DNA of 40,908 nucleotides from Desulfamplus sp. (GCA_015231705.1 JADGBC010000012.1:1-40908); one strand, 5' to 3'; shown: positions 9,217-17,886, counted from the first letter of the stretch. Program-made: numbers and translations. The notes: generated from the letters alone by a model not told the origin.

Positions 9217-10998
9217 ATGAATACGGAATTTATCAAAAAAACAGCGGATAGCATAAAACACTCGGTGGTAAAGAAAACAGGGGCTTGGCTTGCTGTCCAT
9301 GCACTTGAGCAACTGCCGGTATCTCACATATTCGGCATTCCAGGCGTCCATAACACAGAGCTTTATGATGCATTGAACAGCTCGGACAAGATCAGGCCGA
9401 CCCTTGTTACTCATGAATGCAATGCTGCATTCATGGCAGATGCGATCAGCCGCACTTCTGATAGAATCGGAGTTTTGCTGATCGTGCCGGCAGCAGGAAT
9501 TACCCATGCCATGAGTGGTATAGGAGAGGCATTTTTGGATGGCATCCCGATGTTGATAATCTCCGGCGGTATCCGAAAAGATATTCGTTTTTCATATCAG
9601 CTCCATGAGATGGATCAGGCCTCTCTTTTAAAAAACGTGACCAAAAAAAGCTACCTTATCAAACATCAACAGGAGATTATTCCAACTATATTTGAGGCTT
9701 ACGAGGTCGCAACCTCAGGAGAGCCTGGCCCTGTTTTTATAGAGATTCCGGTCAATCTTCAGCTATTTCAGGAGCCTGTAGGTGATTACACCTGCTACAA
9801 ACCCCGTTTTCACAAAGCTGCACCTGCTGGCGGATCTGATATAGAGCAGGCTGCCCGTATGCTTGCAGATGCAAAGTCACCAGGGATTTTTCTTGGCTGG
9901 GGAAGCAAGGAAGCCACATCAGTTGCAATAAAGGTTGCTGAGTATCTTCAATCTCCTGTATCCACAACATTGCAGGGATTGAGTGTATTTCCAGGAGATC
10001 ATCCTCTGCATACTGGCATGGGATTTGGAGTCCATTCTGTGCCAGCCGCTGAAAACGCCTTTAAAAACTGCGACTGCCTGCTTGCTGTCGCTACCCGTTT
10101 CAGCGAGATCCCTACCGGAAGTTTTGGCGTCAAGGTACCGGAAAATCTTATTCATGTTGATATAAACTCCAAGGTATTTCACAAAAATTATCCTGCAAAA
10201 GTGGCGATTTGTGCTGATGCCTCTGATGCTCTCGAAAAAATTCTGGAGGCACTTGGTAAAATCACTCAAAAAAGAGAAAATATGGATATTCAGACAAGAA
10301 TTTGTCAGGACAAGGCTGCCTATATTGATGAGTGGATGCAGCACAAGACAGACAAGGTAAACCCTGCTCTCTTTTTCAAAGTCCTGCGTGAAAATATGGA
10401 CAAGGACGCAATAACAGTGCTTGATGACGGCAACCACACCTTTTTATGTGCAGAGTTGTTTGTCAATTACCACTCAAAGCACCTTATAAGCCCTACCGAT
10501 TTTAACTGTATGGGATATTGCGTACCAGGGGCTATTGGTGCAAAAATTGCCAATCCTGATAAACAGGTGGTAGGTATTGCAGGCGATGGTGCATTTTTGA
10601 TGACAGGCATGGAGATACTTACAGCCTCCGCCGAAAATTTAGGTGTGGTCTATTTTGTGTTTCATGATGGTGAGTTGTCCCAGATTTCACAGGGGCAAGA
10701 GATTCCATATAACCGAAAGACCTGCACGATTATAGGAGATGTAAAACTCGAAGGGATGGCGATTGCAACAGGAGCCAAGTATATGGAGATCTTGAACAAT
10801 GAAGATCTTAATGTCATTATTCCCAAAGCCCTGAATCATGCAAAAATAGGACAGCCTGTGATAGTAGATGTAAAAATAGACTACAGCAAACGGACAAGAT
10901 TTACAAAGGGTGTTGTAAAGACCGTGCTATCCCGTTTTCCACTTGGTGACAAGTTCCGCTTTATTGGCCGTGCTATGGTTCGCAAGATTACTGGATGA
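9217..10998 (+). CDS. Thiamine diphosphate-dependent enzyme (acetolactate synthase-like)
   Basis: A 593-residue protein with the three-domain plan of the acetolactate synthase/pyruvate decarboxylase superfamily. The N-terminal Pyr domain carries the cofactor-activating glutamate E67 in THECNAAFMADA. A central domain (about 195-330) follows. The C-terminal PP domain has the ThDP/Mg motif starting GDG at 456-458 and continuing to FHDGELS, where an Asn-rich NN/ND motif is usual. It would decarboxylate a 2-oxo acid or ligate acyl units. It is not clearly IlvB, since no small subunit or branched-chain genes are nearby. GGAGG lies seven bases before the ATG. Pairing with an FAD dehydrogenase under TetR control suggests a catabolic or detoxifying pathway of unknown substrate. 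Confidence 0.87.
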   Translation: MNTEFIKKTADSIKHSVVKKTGAWLAVHALEQLPVSHIFGIPGVHNTELYDALNSSDKIRPTLVTHECNAAFMADAISRTSDRIGVLLIVPAAGITHAMSGIGEAFLDGIPMLIISGGIRKDIRFSYQLHEMDQASLLKNVTKKSYLIKHQQEIIPTIFEAYEVATSGEPGPVFIEIPVNLQLFQEPVGDYTCYKPRFHKAAPAGGSDIEQAARMLADAKSPGIFLGWGSKEATSVAIKVAEYLQSPVSTTLQGLSVFPGDHPLHTGMGFGVHSVPAAENAFKNCDCLLAVATRFSEIPTGSFGVKVPENLIHVDINSKVFHKNYPAKVAICADASDALEKILEALGKITQKRENMDIQTRICQDKAAYIDEWMQHKTDKVNPALFFKVLRENMDKDAITVLDDGNHTFLCAELFVNYHSKHLISPTDFNCMGYCVPGAIGAKIANPDKQVVGIAGDGAFLMTGMEILTASAENLGVVYFVFHDGELSQISQGQEIPYNRKTCTIIGDVKLEGMAIATGAKYMEILNNEDLNVIIPKALNHAKIGQPVIVDVKIDYSKRTRFTKGVVKTVLSRFPLGDKFRFIGRAMVRKITG

Positions 10999-11040
10999 CT
11001 TTGGAAAATAAATTTAGTAATATAAATCAATTTGCTTATC

Positions 11041-11112
11041 TGTTAAACGCTCATGGCCGGATTCGGCTACCCCTGACCATGAAAAGTAAATCTGTTTTCA
11101 CGGTAAAGTTTT
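11041..11112 (+). repeat. Family A double-hairpin repeat, copy A1
   Basis: A 72-base palindromic repeat just downstream of the ThDP enzyme gene. The first hairpin is built from TCATGG...CCATGA arms around GCCGGATTCGGC, and the second from GAAAA...TTTTC. It differs at only two positions from the copy inside the coding region at 27224-27295. In this intergenic copy position 11087 is T, so the corresponding reading frame would hit TAA. Confidence 0.85.
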
Positions 11113-11140
11113 AAAAATGAGAAATGAACCCGTCTAACGC

Positions 11141-11208
11141 TAAACGCTCATGGTTGGAATTGAGCCATCCAAGACCATGAAAATTAATATCTGTTTTCAC
11201 GGTAAAAT
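11141..11208 (+). repeat. Family A double-hairpin repeat, copy A2
   Basis: A diverged second copy in the same direction, 28 bases after A1. It keeps the CTCATGG...CCATGAAAA arms and the TGTTTTCACGGTAAAA tail. The tail runs straight into the ribosome site (AAGGAG) of the FMN reductase-like gene. Confidence 0.8.
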
Positions 11209-11222
11209 AAGGAGAATAAAAA

Positions 11223-11789
11223 ATGAAAGTAATCGCTTTGCAGGGCAGTCCTAAAAAAAAAGGAAATACGGCAACTGTACTCTCTTTTGTTGAAGAGGAG
11301 CTTCTATCGCTGGGGCATGAGTTTGAGTCTATCTATCTTAACAGCAAAAACATCAAAGGGTGTCTTGCCTGTGGGAAATGCAAAGAAAAACCAGATACAG
11401 TAGGATGTGTACAAAAAGATGATGCTCCTGAAATTCTTGATAAAATGGTTGCAGCCGATCTTGTCATCTTTGCTTCGCCTCTCTATTTCTGGGGGGTTAC
11501 TGCTCAATTGAAGGCCATCATTGACAGAACATACAGCTTTTATGTCAATTTTCATCAACCAGGTCATGCATCTATAGTCAAGGGACAGCGTCAGGCATTA
11601 CTTGTAACTGGTGGCGGTCCTTATGATAACAATGCCGAGCCAGTGTTTACAGCATTTGGTCGTCTCCAGAATCCTCACATGGCTGTGAATGCCGGAGAGA
11701 TGTTTATTGGACTTTGTTCAACACCTGAAAATATGGATGAGACTGTAAAGGAAAAAGCTGTGGCATTTGCCCGGAAGATCTCCTCATGA
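11223..11789 (+). CDS. NADPH-dependent FMN reductase / iron-sulfur flavoprotein-like
   Basis: A 188-residue flavodoxin-fold protein. It begins with the FMN phosphate-binding loop GSPKKKGNT (residues 8-16). A compact cysteine motif GCLACGKC near 46-53 follows, and then the ASPLYFWGVTAQLKAIIDR segment typical of NADPH-dependent FMN reductases and iron-sulfur flavoproteins. The cysteines resemble those that hold a 4Fe-4S cluster in archaeal-type Isf proteins, though one in the usual set may be missing. It probably transfers electrons from a reduced carrier to flavin or a small substrate. AAGGAG precedes the ATG by nine bases. It belongs to the TetR-linked redox cluster by position and direction. 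Confidence 0.87.
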   Translation: MKVIALQGSPKKKGNTATVLSFVEEELLSLGHEFESIYLNSKNIKGCLACGKCKEKPDTVGCVQKDDAPEILDKMVAADLVIFASPLYFWGVTAQLKAIIDRTYSFYVNFHQPGHASIVKGQRQALLVTGGGPYDNNAEPVFTAFGRLQNPHMAVNAGEMFIGLCSTPENMDETVKEKAVAFARKISS

Positions 11790-11830
11790 TACAGTAAGTT
11801 ATCAATCACGATCATTTCGTACATGATCGT

Positions 11831-11973
11831 CTCGTAAAAAGTCCTTTTTAAAAAATGCGTCATAAATAAATCCAGATAGTTATGACTCTAAAAAGTCCTA
11901 AATCTACGTTTCTGGGTATAATAACCCTTTGATTTTATTAGGTGCATATTTTAGGAAATTGACTTTTTACGAG
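11831..11973. repeat. Family B MITE-like element, copy 2
   Basis: Inverted ends CTCGTAAAAAGTC (11831-11843) and its complement (11961-11973) enclose 143 bp that resemble copy 1: both have a GCGTC(T)A...ATAAA segment after the left end and a TAACCCTTTGATT-like segment inside. It lies between the FMN reductase-like and CMD genes. A TTG in it (11929) opens a spurious extension of the CMD reading frame. Confidence 0.75.
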
Positions 11974-12021
11974 GGAATCAAAATTAGAATGTATTTTCAT
12001 GGTAAAAGGAAAGCAAACCCA

Positions 12022-12411
12022 ATGGATGAAAAAGAGATTGCCCGTAAAACGTCTGCAACAGCACAACTATACTTTAACGGCATAAAAGATGAGGACAAGC
12101 CATACAACCTATGGCGTACTTTTGACAAAGATCTGGCAAGGCAGATGTCTCTTTACATTACGGGGCAATTCTATTCACGGGAAAAAATTCCTCATCCCAC
12201 ACGTCAATTGATAACGATTTCGGCTCTAACCGCACTTTCAAAACCAGAGGAGCTAAAACTTCACATCCATGCTGCACTAAATGTTGGATGCAGCCGTGAA
12301 GAGATTGCCGAGGTGATTTTTCAAACCAGTATCTATGCTGGTGTGCCTGCTGCAAATACAGCCTTGAAGATGCTCAAAGAAGTTCTGGAAGAGAGGGGTG
12401 AAAAGGTGTAA
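12022..12411 (+). CDS. Carboxymuconolactone decarboxylase family protein
   Basis: A 129-residue all-helical CMD-domain protein. The pattern RQLITISALTALSKPEEL, HIHAALNVGCSREEIAEV and YAGVPAANTAL is that of gamma-carboxymuconolactone decarboxylase (PcaC type). It has no CxxC pair, so it is unlike the AhpD peroxidase branch. I chose the ATG at 12022 because AAAGGA lies about twelve bases upstream. The open frame extends back to a TTG at 11929, but that part is made of the family B element and a family A tail (about 11984-12008). It is probably the last gene of the TetR-linked cluster. Whether it decarboxylates a lactone or has another role cannot be told. Confidence 0.85.
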   Translation: MDEKEIARKTSATAQLYFNGIKDEDKPYNLWRTFDKDLARQMSLYITGQFYSREKIPHPTRQLITISALTALSKPEELKLHIHAALNVGCSREEIAEVIFQTSIYAGVPAANTALKMLKEVLEERGEKV

Positions 12412-12450
12412 TTCTTATCTCTAAGCTTCAATGGCCAAGGGGGTTGACAG

Positions 12451-12513
12451 CTTTTACCATGAAAATCCCCTCTGATTTTTATAATTCGGGGTGGCCACCT
12501 AATGGTCATGAAG
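12451..12513 (-). repeat. Family A double-hairpin repeat, copy A3 (minus orientation)
   Basis: Read on the minus strand it has the TCATGACC...GTGGCCACCC arms and the ATTTTCATGGTAAAAG tail of the family. It fills the gap between the convergent CMD and NRDE genes and may serve as a bidirectional stop or an mRNA 3'-end stabiliser. Confidence 0.7.
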
Positions 12514-12515
12514 GT

Positions 12516-13298
12516 TTATTTTGTGACTGCAGCAATTTTCCTGTAGTCTTGTTTTGTGCCTTTTTCAGACCATGTTGTTTCTGAGAAAGTCAGATTTCCT
12601 TCAAAATCCCATAATGCCACTGAAGTGGAACGGGTTCCGTATCCCTGCATTGATACAAAAACAGGTGAGAGTCCTCTTTCAAGCTCAATTCCTACTCCTG
12701 TATCAGGGAGTTTTTCATCAGGTGCAATGACTTTGTTCTGCATCATTCGATAAAAGCCAGGTTCAATATCAGATAGATCTGGATCATCTGATTTAGTTTC
12801 AAGATGCCTTCTTAGCTCCTGTTTCACAAATTCAACCTTTACCCATGGGGTGTCCATTGTGTGATTGCTTATCGCATGAATCCCGGGTTGTACCTTTATA
12901 ATATTTTGATCTGTACTGGAAATAAAGAACATCTGTTTTAAATCCCCTGTCAGTAGATTAAAACCGTTGTATTCTTCCATTTTGTTTTTTACCATCTCAA
13001 GGTAGTGAAAAGGGTCACAATCAGACAGGAGAAATGAGGGGATCAAATCGCCCCGAGAACGGGCATTGGGTTTATTGGATGCCGGATTTCTTACATTTGT
13101 GAGTGCTGCAAATCTGCCCTTTTTACTAAATGCCATCCATGTTCCCCCCTGTTGAAGATCGCGTCCTCCGATAATTTCCGGTTGATCTTTCCACCAATCA
13201 AGAGGCTCTGTAGGCCTGTCAAAGAACTCATCCCGATTGGCTGACAGGATCAGTCTGTATCTTTTATGCGTTTGATATGCAAAAACAATTAAACACAT
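12516..13298 (-). CDS. NRDE family protein (TANGO2-like)
   Basis: A 260-residue protein starting MCLIVFAY, with the family-defining NRDE motif at 21-24 and the GGRDLQQGGTWMAF and TNVRNP segments. The NRDE/TANGO2 family is an Ntn-hydrolase-like fold, and the N-terminal Cys2 would be the nucleophile after removal of Met. The cellular role is uncertain; eukaryotic members are linked to heme or lipid handling. The length is normal. An AAGGAA lies about 13 bases upstream of the start. The gene stands alone on the minus strand. Confidence 0.92.
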   Translation of the reverse strand: MCLIVFAYQTHKRYRLILSANRDEFFDRPTEPLDWWKDQPEIIGGRDLQQGGTWMAFSKKGRFAALTNVRNPASNKPNARSRGDLIPSFLLSDCDPFHYLEMVKNKMEEYNGFNLLTGDLKQMFFISSTDQNIIKVQPGIHAISNHTMDTPWVKVEFVKQELRRHLETKSDDPDLSDIEPGFYRMMQNKVIAPDEKLPDTGVGIELERGLSPVFVSMQGYGTRSTSVALWDFEGNLTFSETTWSEKGTKQDYRKIAAVTK

Positions 13299-13684
13299 GA
13301 TTTTTAATCAAATTCCTTCTAAATAGTTGTTGCTTCATTAACAATTTTTGAACTATAAAAATAACATGGAAAAGAGGATAATGAAAGGGGGACAATATAA
13401 CGCTTATGCCCTGGCTGGCACAACGAAGAGTTAAAGTCTCATGATTACAGCTATTTTAAAAGACTTTCACATAAAATTTGATAACAATGCTTTTGAGGAT
13501 TTATTAACTCTTGGGCACAAGTTAACAAAAGTTGATAAATTGATAGACTGAGACAGAATATAGTGTTAAATCTAAATATGGCTCCAAATTTTTTTCAACA
13601 GAGTTGTTTTCCGATTATTTTGGCTCCATTATGTGTCACCGTTTTTTTCATAAATCACTAATTTTTTAAGAAAAGGAGGGCATT
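13299..13684. other. Intergenic region with a partial family C repeat
   Basis: This 386-base AT-rich gap lies between divergent genes. At 13413-13474 it holds a degenerate family C unit: CACAACGAAGAG, then a hairpin whose arms are AAAGTCTC and GAGACTTT-like, ending GACTTTCACATAA. I see no coding sequence. Promoters for both flanking genes are expected here, but I cannot place them with confidence. Confidence 0.6.
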
Positions 13685-14023
13685 ATGGCAGTTTCCATTA
13701 TTATCAGACGATCTGTAAAAGATGAGGCTATTGCAAGCAAACTGGCACCACTCATTGTTCAACTCAGATCCCAAGCAATGGTTCAGCCTGGATATCTGAC
13801 TGGCCAGACCTTCAGTTGCTTAGATTGTGAGGGAGAATTTATGGTCATCAGCACCTGGAATTCCATAGAGGACTGGAATAGATGGATGCACAGCGAAGAA
13901 CGCATGGCTATTCATCAAAAGGTGGATAGTCTTTTGGGAGAAAAAACGATTTACCGATATTATGAACCCCTTGTAAGTGGCATTCCTCCCATATTTAATA
14001 CAAATTTAGCATCAAAAGGTTAA
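13685..14023 (+). CDS. Antibiotic biosynthesis monooxygenase (ABM) domain protein
   Basis: A 112-residue ferredoxin-like alpha/beta protein. It shows the ABM pattern: an N-terminal strand (VSIIIRRSV), a helix, a QPGYLTGQ segment, EFMVISTWNSIEDWNRWMHSEE and a final YRYYEPL strand. Members are cofactor-independent monooxygenases, heme-degrading enzymes or uncharacterised dimers; which one cannot be told. A strong AGGAGG precedes the ATG. It is monocistronic as far as the gaps show. Confidence 0.85.
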   Translation: MAVSIIIRRSVKDEAIASKLAPLIVQLRSQAMVQPGYLTGQTFSCLDCEGEFMVISTWNSIEDWNRWMHSEERMAIHQKVDSLLGEKTIYRYYEPLVSGIPPIFNTNLASKG

Positions 14024-14047
14024 AAATATAATATTTAGTCTCAAATT

Positions 14048-14157
14048 AGGCATCCTTACGTACTACATCAAAAGTAGTTGATATTTTTTTTGATAAGAGT
14101 CTCGAAATATCAGGAAATGCATTTAGAAAATGTCAGCCAGCTAATGTAAGGATGCCT
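14048..14157. repeat. 110-bp inverted-repeat element
   Basis: AGGCATCCTTAC (14048-14059) and its exact complement (14146-14157) bound a non-coding AT-rich segment between the ABM and Cys-cluster genes. No target duplication is evident. It could be a worn MITE or a long-stem transcript end. It does not match the other repeat families here. Confidence 0.5.
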
Positions 14158-14241
14158 TGAGTTGCAATAGTAAGATATCCATCCGATGCCCCCTGCAACT
14201 AATTTCTAACTGCAACCTTTGAATTATACAATTTATAATTA

Positions 14242-14946
14242 ATGTTTGTACCGGGAAATCTCATATTGGAAGACAAGACATTTAAAGAAAAACTGGTAAT
14301 CCTTAAAAAGCTATTTATACTGTTTGACAGGCTTTCAGAAGAGTTAAAAAAGGCATGTTTAGAGGGATGTTCTGCCTGTTGTACCAGAAATGTTACGTTG
14401 ACTGGCCTTGAAGCCAAATATGTTCTGGATGGACTCAATAGCGATGAAAAAGAGGCGATCTTAACTAAGATTGTAAATGAGAGTCATAAAAAACGTCTGG
14501 TTCCGCAAACAACCATTAATGAACTTGCAAAACTCTGCATGGCAGGAGAGGAACCTCCGGAAGAATTTGGTGATCCTGCGTGGGGTGAATGTCCGCTTCT
14601 TTCAGATAACAGGTGTATGATCTATGCCCTGAGACCCTTTGCATGCCGTTGCATGATCTCCAAGCAGCGGTGCGACGTAACTGGCTTTTCCGAAATGGAT
14701 GAGTATGCTGTGACTTTGAGCAATGTCTTCATGCAGTATCTTGAGCATATTGATATTGGCGGCCACTTTGGTAACCTTTCTGACATGCTTCTGATTGAGG
14801 GTGGGAATAAAAGCCATGTTGCAACAATCCAGCCTGACAATATTCTTGTAAACAAATCGCTTGAAATGCTTATGGTGCCGTTGGAAGACAGAGAGATGAT
14901 TGCACATGTAATCAAAGAAATTCAAAAAACTATGATTCTTACGTAG
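14242..14946 (+). CDS. YkgJ-family cysteine cluster protein
   Basis: A 234-residue protein with the metal-binding cysteine signature of the CxxCxxCC/YkgJ family: C39, C43, C46 and C47 in GCSACC, then a C-terminal set in GECPLL...CMIYALRPFACRCMIS. The RPxxCR segment is diagnostic. These proteins probably bind Zn or an Fe-S cluster, and the function is unsettled. The start at 14242 has no clear Shine-Dalgarno site, so the true start could be slightly downstream. It is flanked by non-coding, repeat-bearing gaps. Confidence 0.85.
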   Translation: MFVPGNLILEDKTFKEKLVILKKLFILFDRLSEELKKACLEGCSACCTRNVTLTGLEAKYVLDGLNSDEKEAILTKIVNESHKKRLVPQTTINELAKLCMAGEEPPEEFGDPAWGECPLLSDNRCMIYALRPFACRCMISKQRCDVTGFSEMDEYAVTLSNVFMQYLEHIDIGGHFGNLSDMLLIEGGNKSHVATIQPDNILVNKSLEMLMVPLEDREMIAHVIKEIQKTMILT

Positions 14947-15256
14947 ATTTGTTAGATAAATCCTGAGTTCTTATAGTTGTATCACCTTCAATAATCTATA
15001 CATCAATGTCATACATTATTATTGGGGCTATCAAAGGTCAACTTCTGTTAATCAGCCGCACAGATTTGTCGCATCTGCTGAATAAAGATTTGTTATGCCA
15101 TATTCGTTTGATATCAATTGGAAACAATAATCTTTGCAGCCTCTTTCCTCAGCACACCATCAAATTGAGAGCATCTTGGCCGTTATGAGGAACATCAATA
15201 TTTTCTGAACGGTTTATAATCGATCTCATGAGCTCTGCAATCGTCTCTTCAAGTTG
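14947..15256. other. Gap without recognisable gene
   Basis: About 310 bases between the Cys-cluster gene and the end of the minus-strand coiled-coil gene. Short open frames exist on both strands but lack ribosome sites and family resemblance. The minus strand near 15160-15252 has a protein-like stretch (TIAELMRSI...NGQDALNLM) that stops quickly. It may be a gene relic but I cannot identify it. Confidence 0.4.
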
Positions 15257-16276
15257 TTAAGAGGCATTTTTTTGAGACGAGAGGTCAAAAAGGTCTATGG
15301 GTGGTACGGCTACTGATGAGAGATTGTCGAGGATGGGATATTTTTGATATAGATTTTTTCTTATCTTTTTTCTGGCTTCAAGGCTGGCATCTCCTTTGAA
15401 AATAGGCATGGGTTTATTATTTTTTTCACAGTATAAGGAGACCAATCTAGAACACGAGGGGACTCTTAAACCTTGATTTTGGAGGCAAGTATAAAGAATT
15501 ATTCCAATGCGTTTAATTTGTTCCTCCCTGGAGTCCAGCAAAAAGGTTTGGTGTTTGAGCATGGCGTAGTAGTAGTAGAGATTAAAAAAACGGGATATGG
15601 AGCTTATGTCGATCCGTATTCCGCTATTTTTGATGACTATATGCCAAAGTATGTCAGTAAGACGGAAGGTAAAGCGATCTAAGTCATAGGTTATTTTAGG
15701 AGTTTTTTTTTGTATGGCATCTATGCTGCACTTTATTCTATTATCAATAGTAAAAAGCTGTTGTCGTAAGATATAGTTCTCCTCTTTTAATTTCGTTATC
15801 TCCTCTTTGACGTTAGTGATCCTCTTCTTGTCTTCTTCTAATGTGTTGAGTTCAGTTTCTAATGCTAAGACCATGCTTTTTTGCATGGAGAGATCACTGG
15901 TTAGTTCTGAAATTGCTGACTCAGAGGCTCGAAGGGCTGAAAACAATTCAGAGATTTTTCGCCCACGGGACTCTAGAGTCTCTGCTACCTGTGTAAAAAA
16001 AAGCCAGAGAATAAAACCTGGTTTTTGTTGTTGTCTTTTTACATATTTTTGGTAATTTGCACTATATTTCTGAGAGAAAAGAGTGGCAAAACCCTTTTTA
16101 GGGGGTTGTCTTTTTGTGGGTGGGATTAGATTTACGCGTAAGGTTATTCGAGGTTTTTCTTTGAATGTGAAGAGATTCAATATACTTTTTTTGTATTTGA
16201 GAAGGATCGGAAGAATATCGATTTTCTTTCTTGGGGGCTTGATGACAGATTTCAATAAATTTATTGTGTATGCCAT
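15257..16276 (-). CDS. Hypothetical coiled-coil protein
   Basis: A 339-residue protein I do not recognise. The first 100 residues are very basic (Lys/Arg/Pro-rich) and include a short hydrophobic stretch near 87-96 (GFILWLFFTQV). A coiled coil follows at about 100-185, with heptad-like Leu/Glu/Lys spacing. The C-terminal half is helical and mixed, with DRFTFRLTDILWHI and YYYYAMLKHQ segments. AGGAGA lies nine bases before the ATG, which supports expression. The gene is isolated and AT-rich. A DNA-binding, membrane-associated or structural role is possible; none is shown. Confidence 0.6.
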   Translation of the reverse strand: MAYTINLLKSVIKPPRKKIDILPILLKYKKSILNLFTFKEKPRITLRVNLIPPTKRQPPKKGFATLFSQKYSANYQKYVKRQQQKPGFILWLFFTQVAETLESRGRKISELFSALRASESAISELTSDLSMQKSMVLALETELNTLEEDKKRITNVKEEITKLKEENYILRQQLFTIDNRIKCSIDAIQKKTPKITYDLDRFTFRLTDILWHIVIKNSGIRIDISSISRFFNLYYYYAMLKHQTFLLDSREEQIKRIGIILYTCLQNQGLRVPSCSRLVSLYCEKNNKPMPIFKGDASLEARKKIRKNLYQKYPILDNLSSVAVPPIDLFDLSSQKNAS

Positions 16277-16499
16277 TTTTTGTTATTCTCCTGTCAAATA
16301 AAGGCCTGTTTTTAGTATTTTAATAACATGGAGCTATGCAATATTAAATTACAGCAAGAGTCATGCAAGAATTTGTTTTTTATTAAAAATACAAAAAAAA
16401 TAATTTTAAAGCTCCATTTAGCCTTTTCGTGGATAGTGTTAATGGCCATCTATAATCACCTCATTCATTAATTTTATTGAGTAGTTATTGTTAAAAATT

Positions 16500-16519
16500 G
16501 ACTTTTTACGAGGGAATCA
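16500..16519 (+). repeat. Family B element, right end only
   Basis: The 20-base right end GACTTTTTACGAGGGAATCA is identical to those at 4429-4448 and 11961-11980. No left end is visible within the preceding 220 bases, so this is a solo or decayed end. It lies about 60 bases upstream of the FAD/NAD oxidoreductase start and may sit within its promoter region. Confidence 0.65.
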
Positions 16520-16578
16520 CAGTCATTACAGATAAAAAATCGTAAAAAAACAGTATTATAAAACACCAGGGAGGTTCC

Positions 16579-17853
16579 ATGAAATATCTTATCATTGGAA
16601 ATGGCATTGCTGGAGTATCTGCGGCAGAGGCAATTCGGGAGATAGATTCAGCAGGAGAGATTATCATGGTGAGTGATGAAGTTGATCTTCCTTATAGTCG
16701 TCCCATGATTACAAGCCTTTTAGAGGGTAGCTGCACCGAGCAACAACTTCCCATACGATCTTCTGATTTTTACTCCAGATTGAACATCACCCCCATTCTT
16801 GGACACAGGGTCAATCGATTAGATGTCGTAAAACAGACTGTTGAGCTTGCCAGTGGCAGATCTCTTAACTATAACCGCCTTCTCATTGCATCTGGAGCTG
16901 ATCCCAGGAGAGTGAAAGCAGAAGGAGCAGAGCTTAAAAATATTTTTTACATGCGTACTATAGACCATGTCAGAGAACAGCTTGCAGCATTTGCTGATGT
17001 TCGTCGGGCAGTAGTGCTGGGAGGCGGACTGGTGGGGTTTAAATCGGCCTGTGCTCTCCATAAACAGGGAGTCAAGGTGACTTTGATCATAACATCTGCC
17101 TATCCTCTTTCCATGCAGGTTGATGAAGTCGCTGGCCGGATGCTTCTTGGTGAGATGCTCTCCTACGGTTTTGAGATCAGGGTCGGTGCAAGCGTAGAAG
17201 CTTTTGAATCTGATATTTGTGAAAAAGATAAAGATAGCCCTGAAAAGAACAATAAACATGAACGTGTCTCAGCAGTGCTTCTTAATACAGGTGAGCGCCT
17301 TGCATGCGAGCTTGTAATTGCCGGAAAAGGTGTAATCCCAGCCCATAGTTTTGTTCCAAGAGATCTGGTTGCGGTGGATTTGGGCATAATAGTGAATAGC
17401 CGGATGGAGACTACAACCCCGAATATATACGCAGCAGGTGATGTAGCTGAATGCATTGATATCTCAAGACAGAGTCCATGGATCAACGCCATCTGGCCGG
17501 AAGCAGCCATTCAGGGACGCATAGCAGGTCAGAATATGGCAGGTCGGAAAGTGCATCATAAAGGTAGCTTGAGCCGTAACGTCATGAGAGTCTTTGGGCT
17601 TGATGTGATGACAATTGGGCTTGCCAATGCCGGTGAGGAGAGTGACCTCAAATTCTTTCGTACACCGGATACGACCAAGGGCTATTACCGAAGCCTTGTT
17701 TTTAAAGGTGATATCATGGTTGGGGCGGTGTTGGTCAATAACATTGAACAAGGAGGAGTACTTCGTGCTCTGATAGAAAATAGGACTCCAGTGAGGGTTT
17801 CTCCGGAAACACTGCTCTCTACACGTTTTAACTTCGCCAAACTCCTTCCATAG
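16579..17853 (+). CDS. FAD/NAD(P)-dependent oxidoreductase of the CO dehydrogenase cluster
   Basis: A 424-residue pyridine-nucleotide-disulfide-type reductase. The FAD Rossmann motif is IIGNGIAGVSAAEAI (5-19), the NAD motif is VVLGGGLVGFKSACAL (about 145-160), and the second FAD motif NIYAAGDVAE follows. It has no redox-active CxxC, like NADH:rubredoxin and nitrite reductase-type subunits. In many anaerobes such an enzyme (FNOR) is encoded with CooF and CooS and passes electrons from CO oxidation to NAD(P) via CooF. Its place upstream of cooF/cooS fits this. A charged insert lies at about 211-232 (CEKDKDSPEKNNKHE). GGGAGG precedes the start. A small minus-strand gene separates it from cooF, so the two may be transcribed separately. 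Confidence 0.88.
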   Translation: MKYLIIGNGIAGVSAAEAIREIDSAGEIIMVSDEVDLPYSRPMITSLLEGSCTEQQLPIRSSDFYSRLNITPILGHRVNRLDVVKQTVELASGRSLNYNRLLIASGADPRRVKAEGAELKNIFYMRTIDHVREQLAAFADVRRAVVLGGGLVGFKSACALHKQGVKVTLIITSAYPLSMQVDEVAGRMLLGEMLSYGFEIRVGASVEAFESDICEKDKDSPEKNNKHERVSAVLLNTGERLACELVIAGKGVIPAHSFVPRDLVAVDLGIIVNSRMETTTPNIYAAGDVAECIDISRQSPWINAIWPEAAIQGRIAGQNMAGRKVHHKGSLSRNVMRVFGLDVMTIGLANAGEESDLKFFRTPDTTKGYYRSLVFKGDIMVGAVLVNNIEQGGVLRALIENRTPVRVSPETLLSTRFNFAKLLP

Positions 17854-17886
17854 AGAAGGCTCATGTAAGGGGGTAAGCGAAATCTG

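Noticed and set aside
11929-12021. N-terminal extension of the CMD protein from TTG 11929
   Set aside because: The extension is made of a family B element end and a family A tail, has no ribosome site and does not belong to the CMD fold.
15006-15188. 60-residue plus-strand open frame
   Set aside because: No ribosome site, no family resemblance and biased composition; probably chance.
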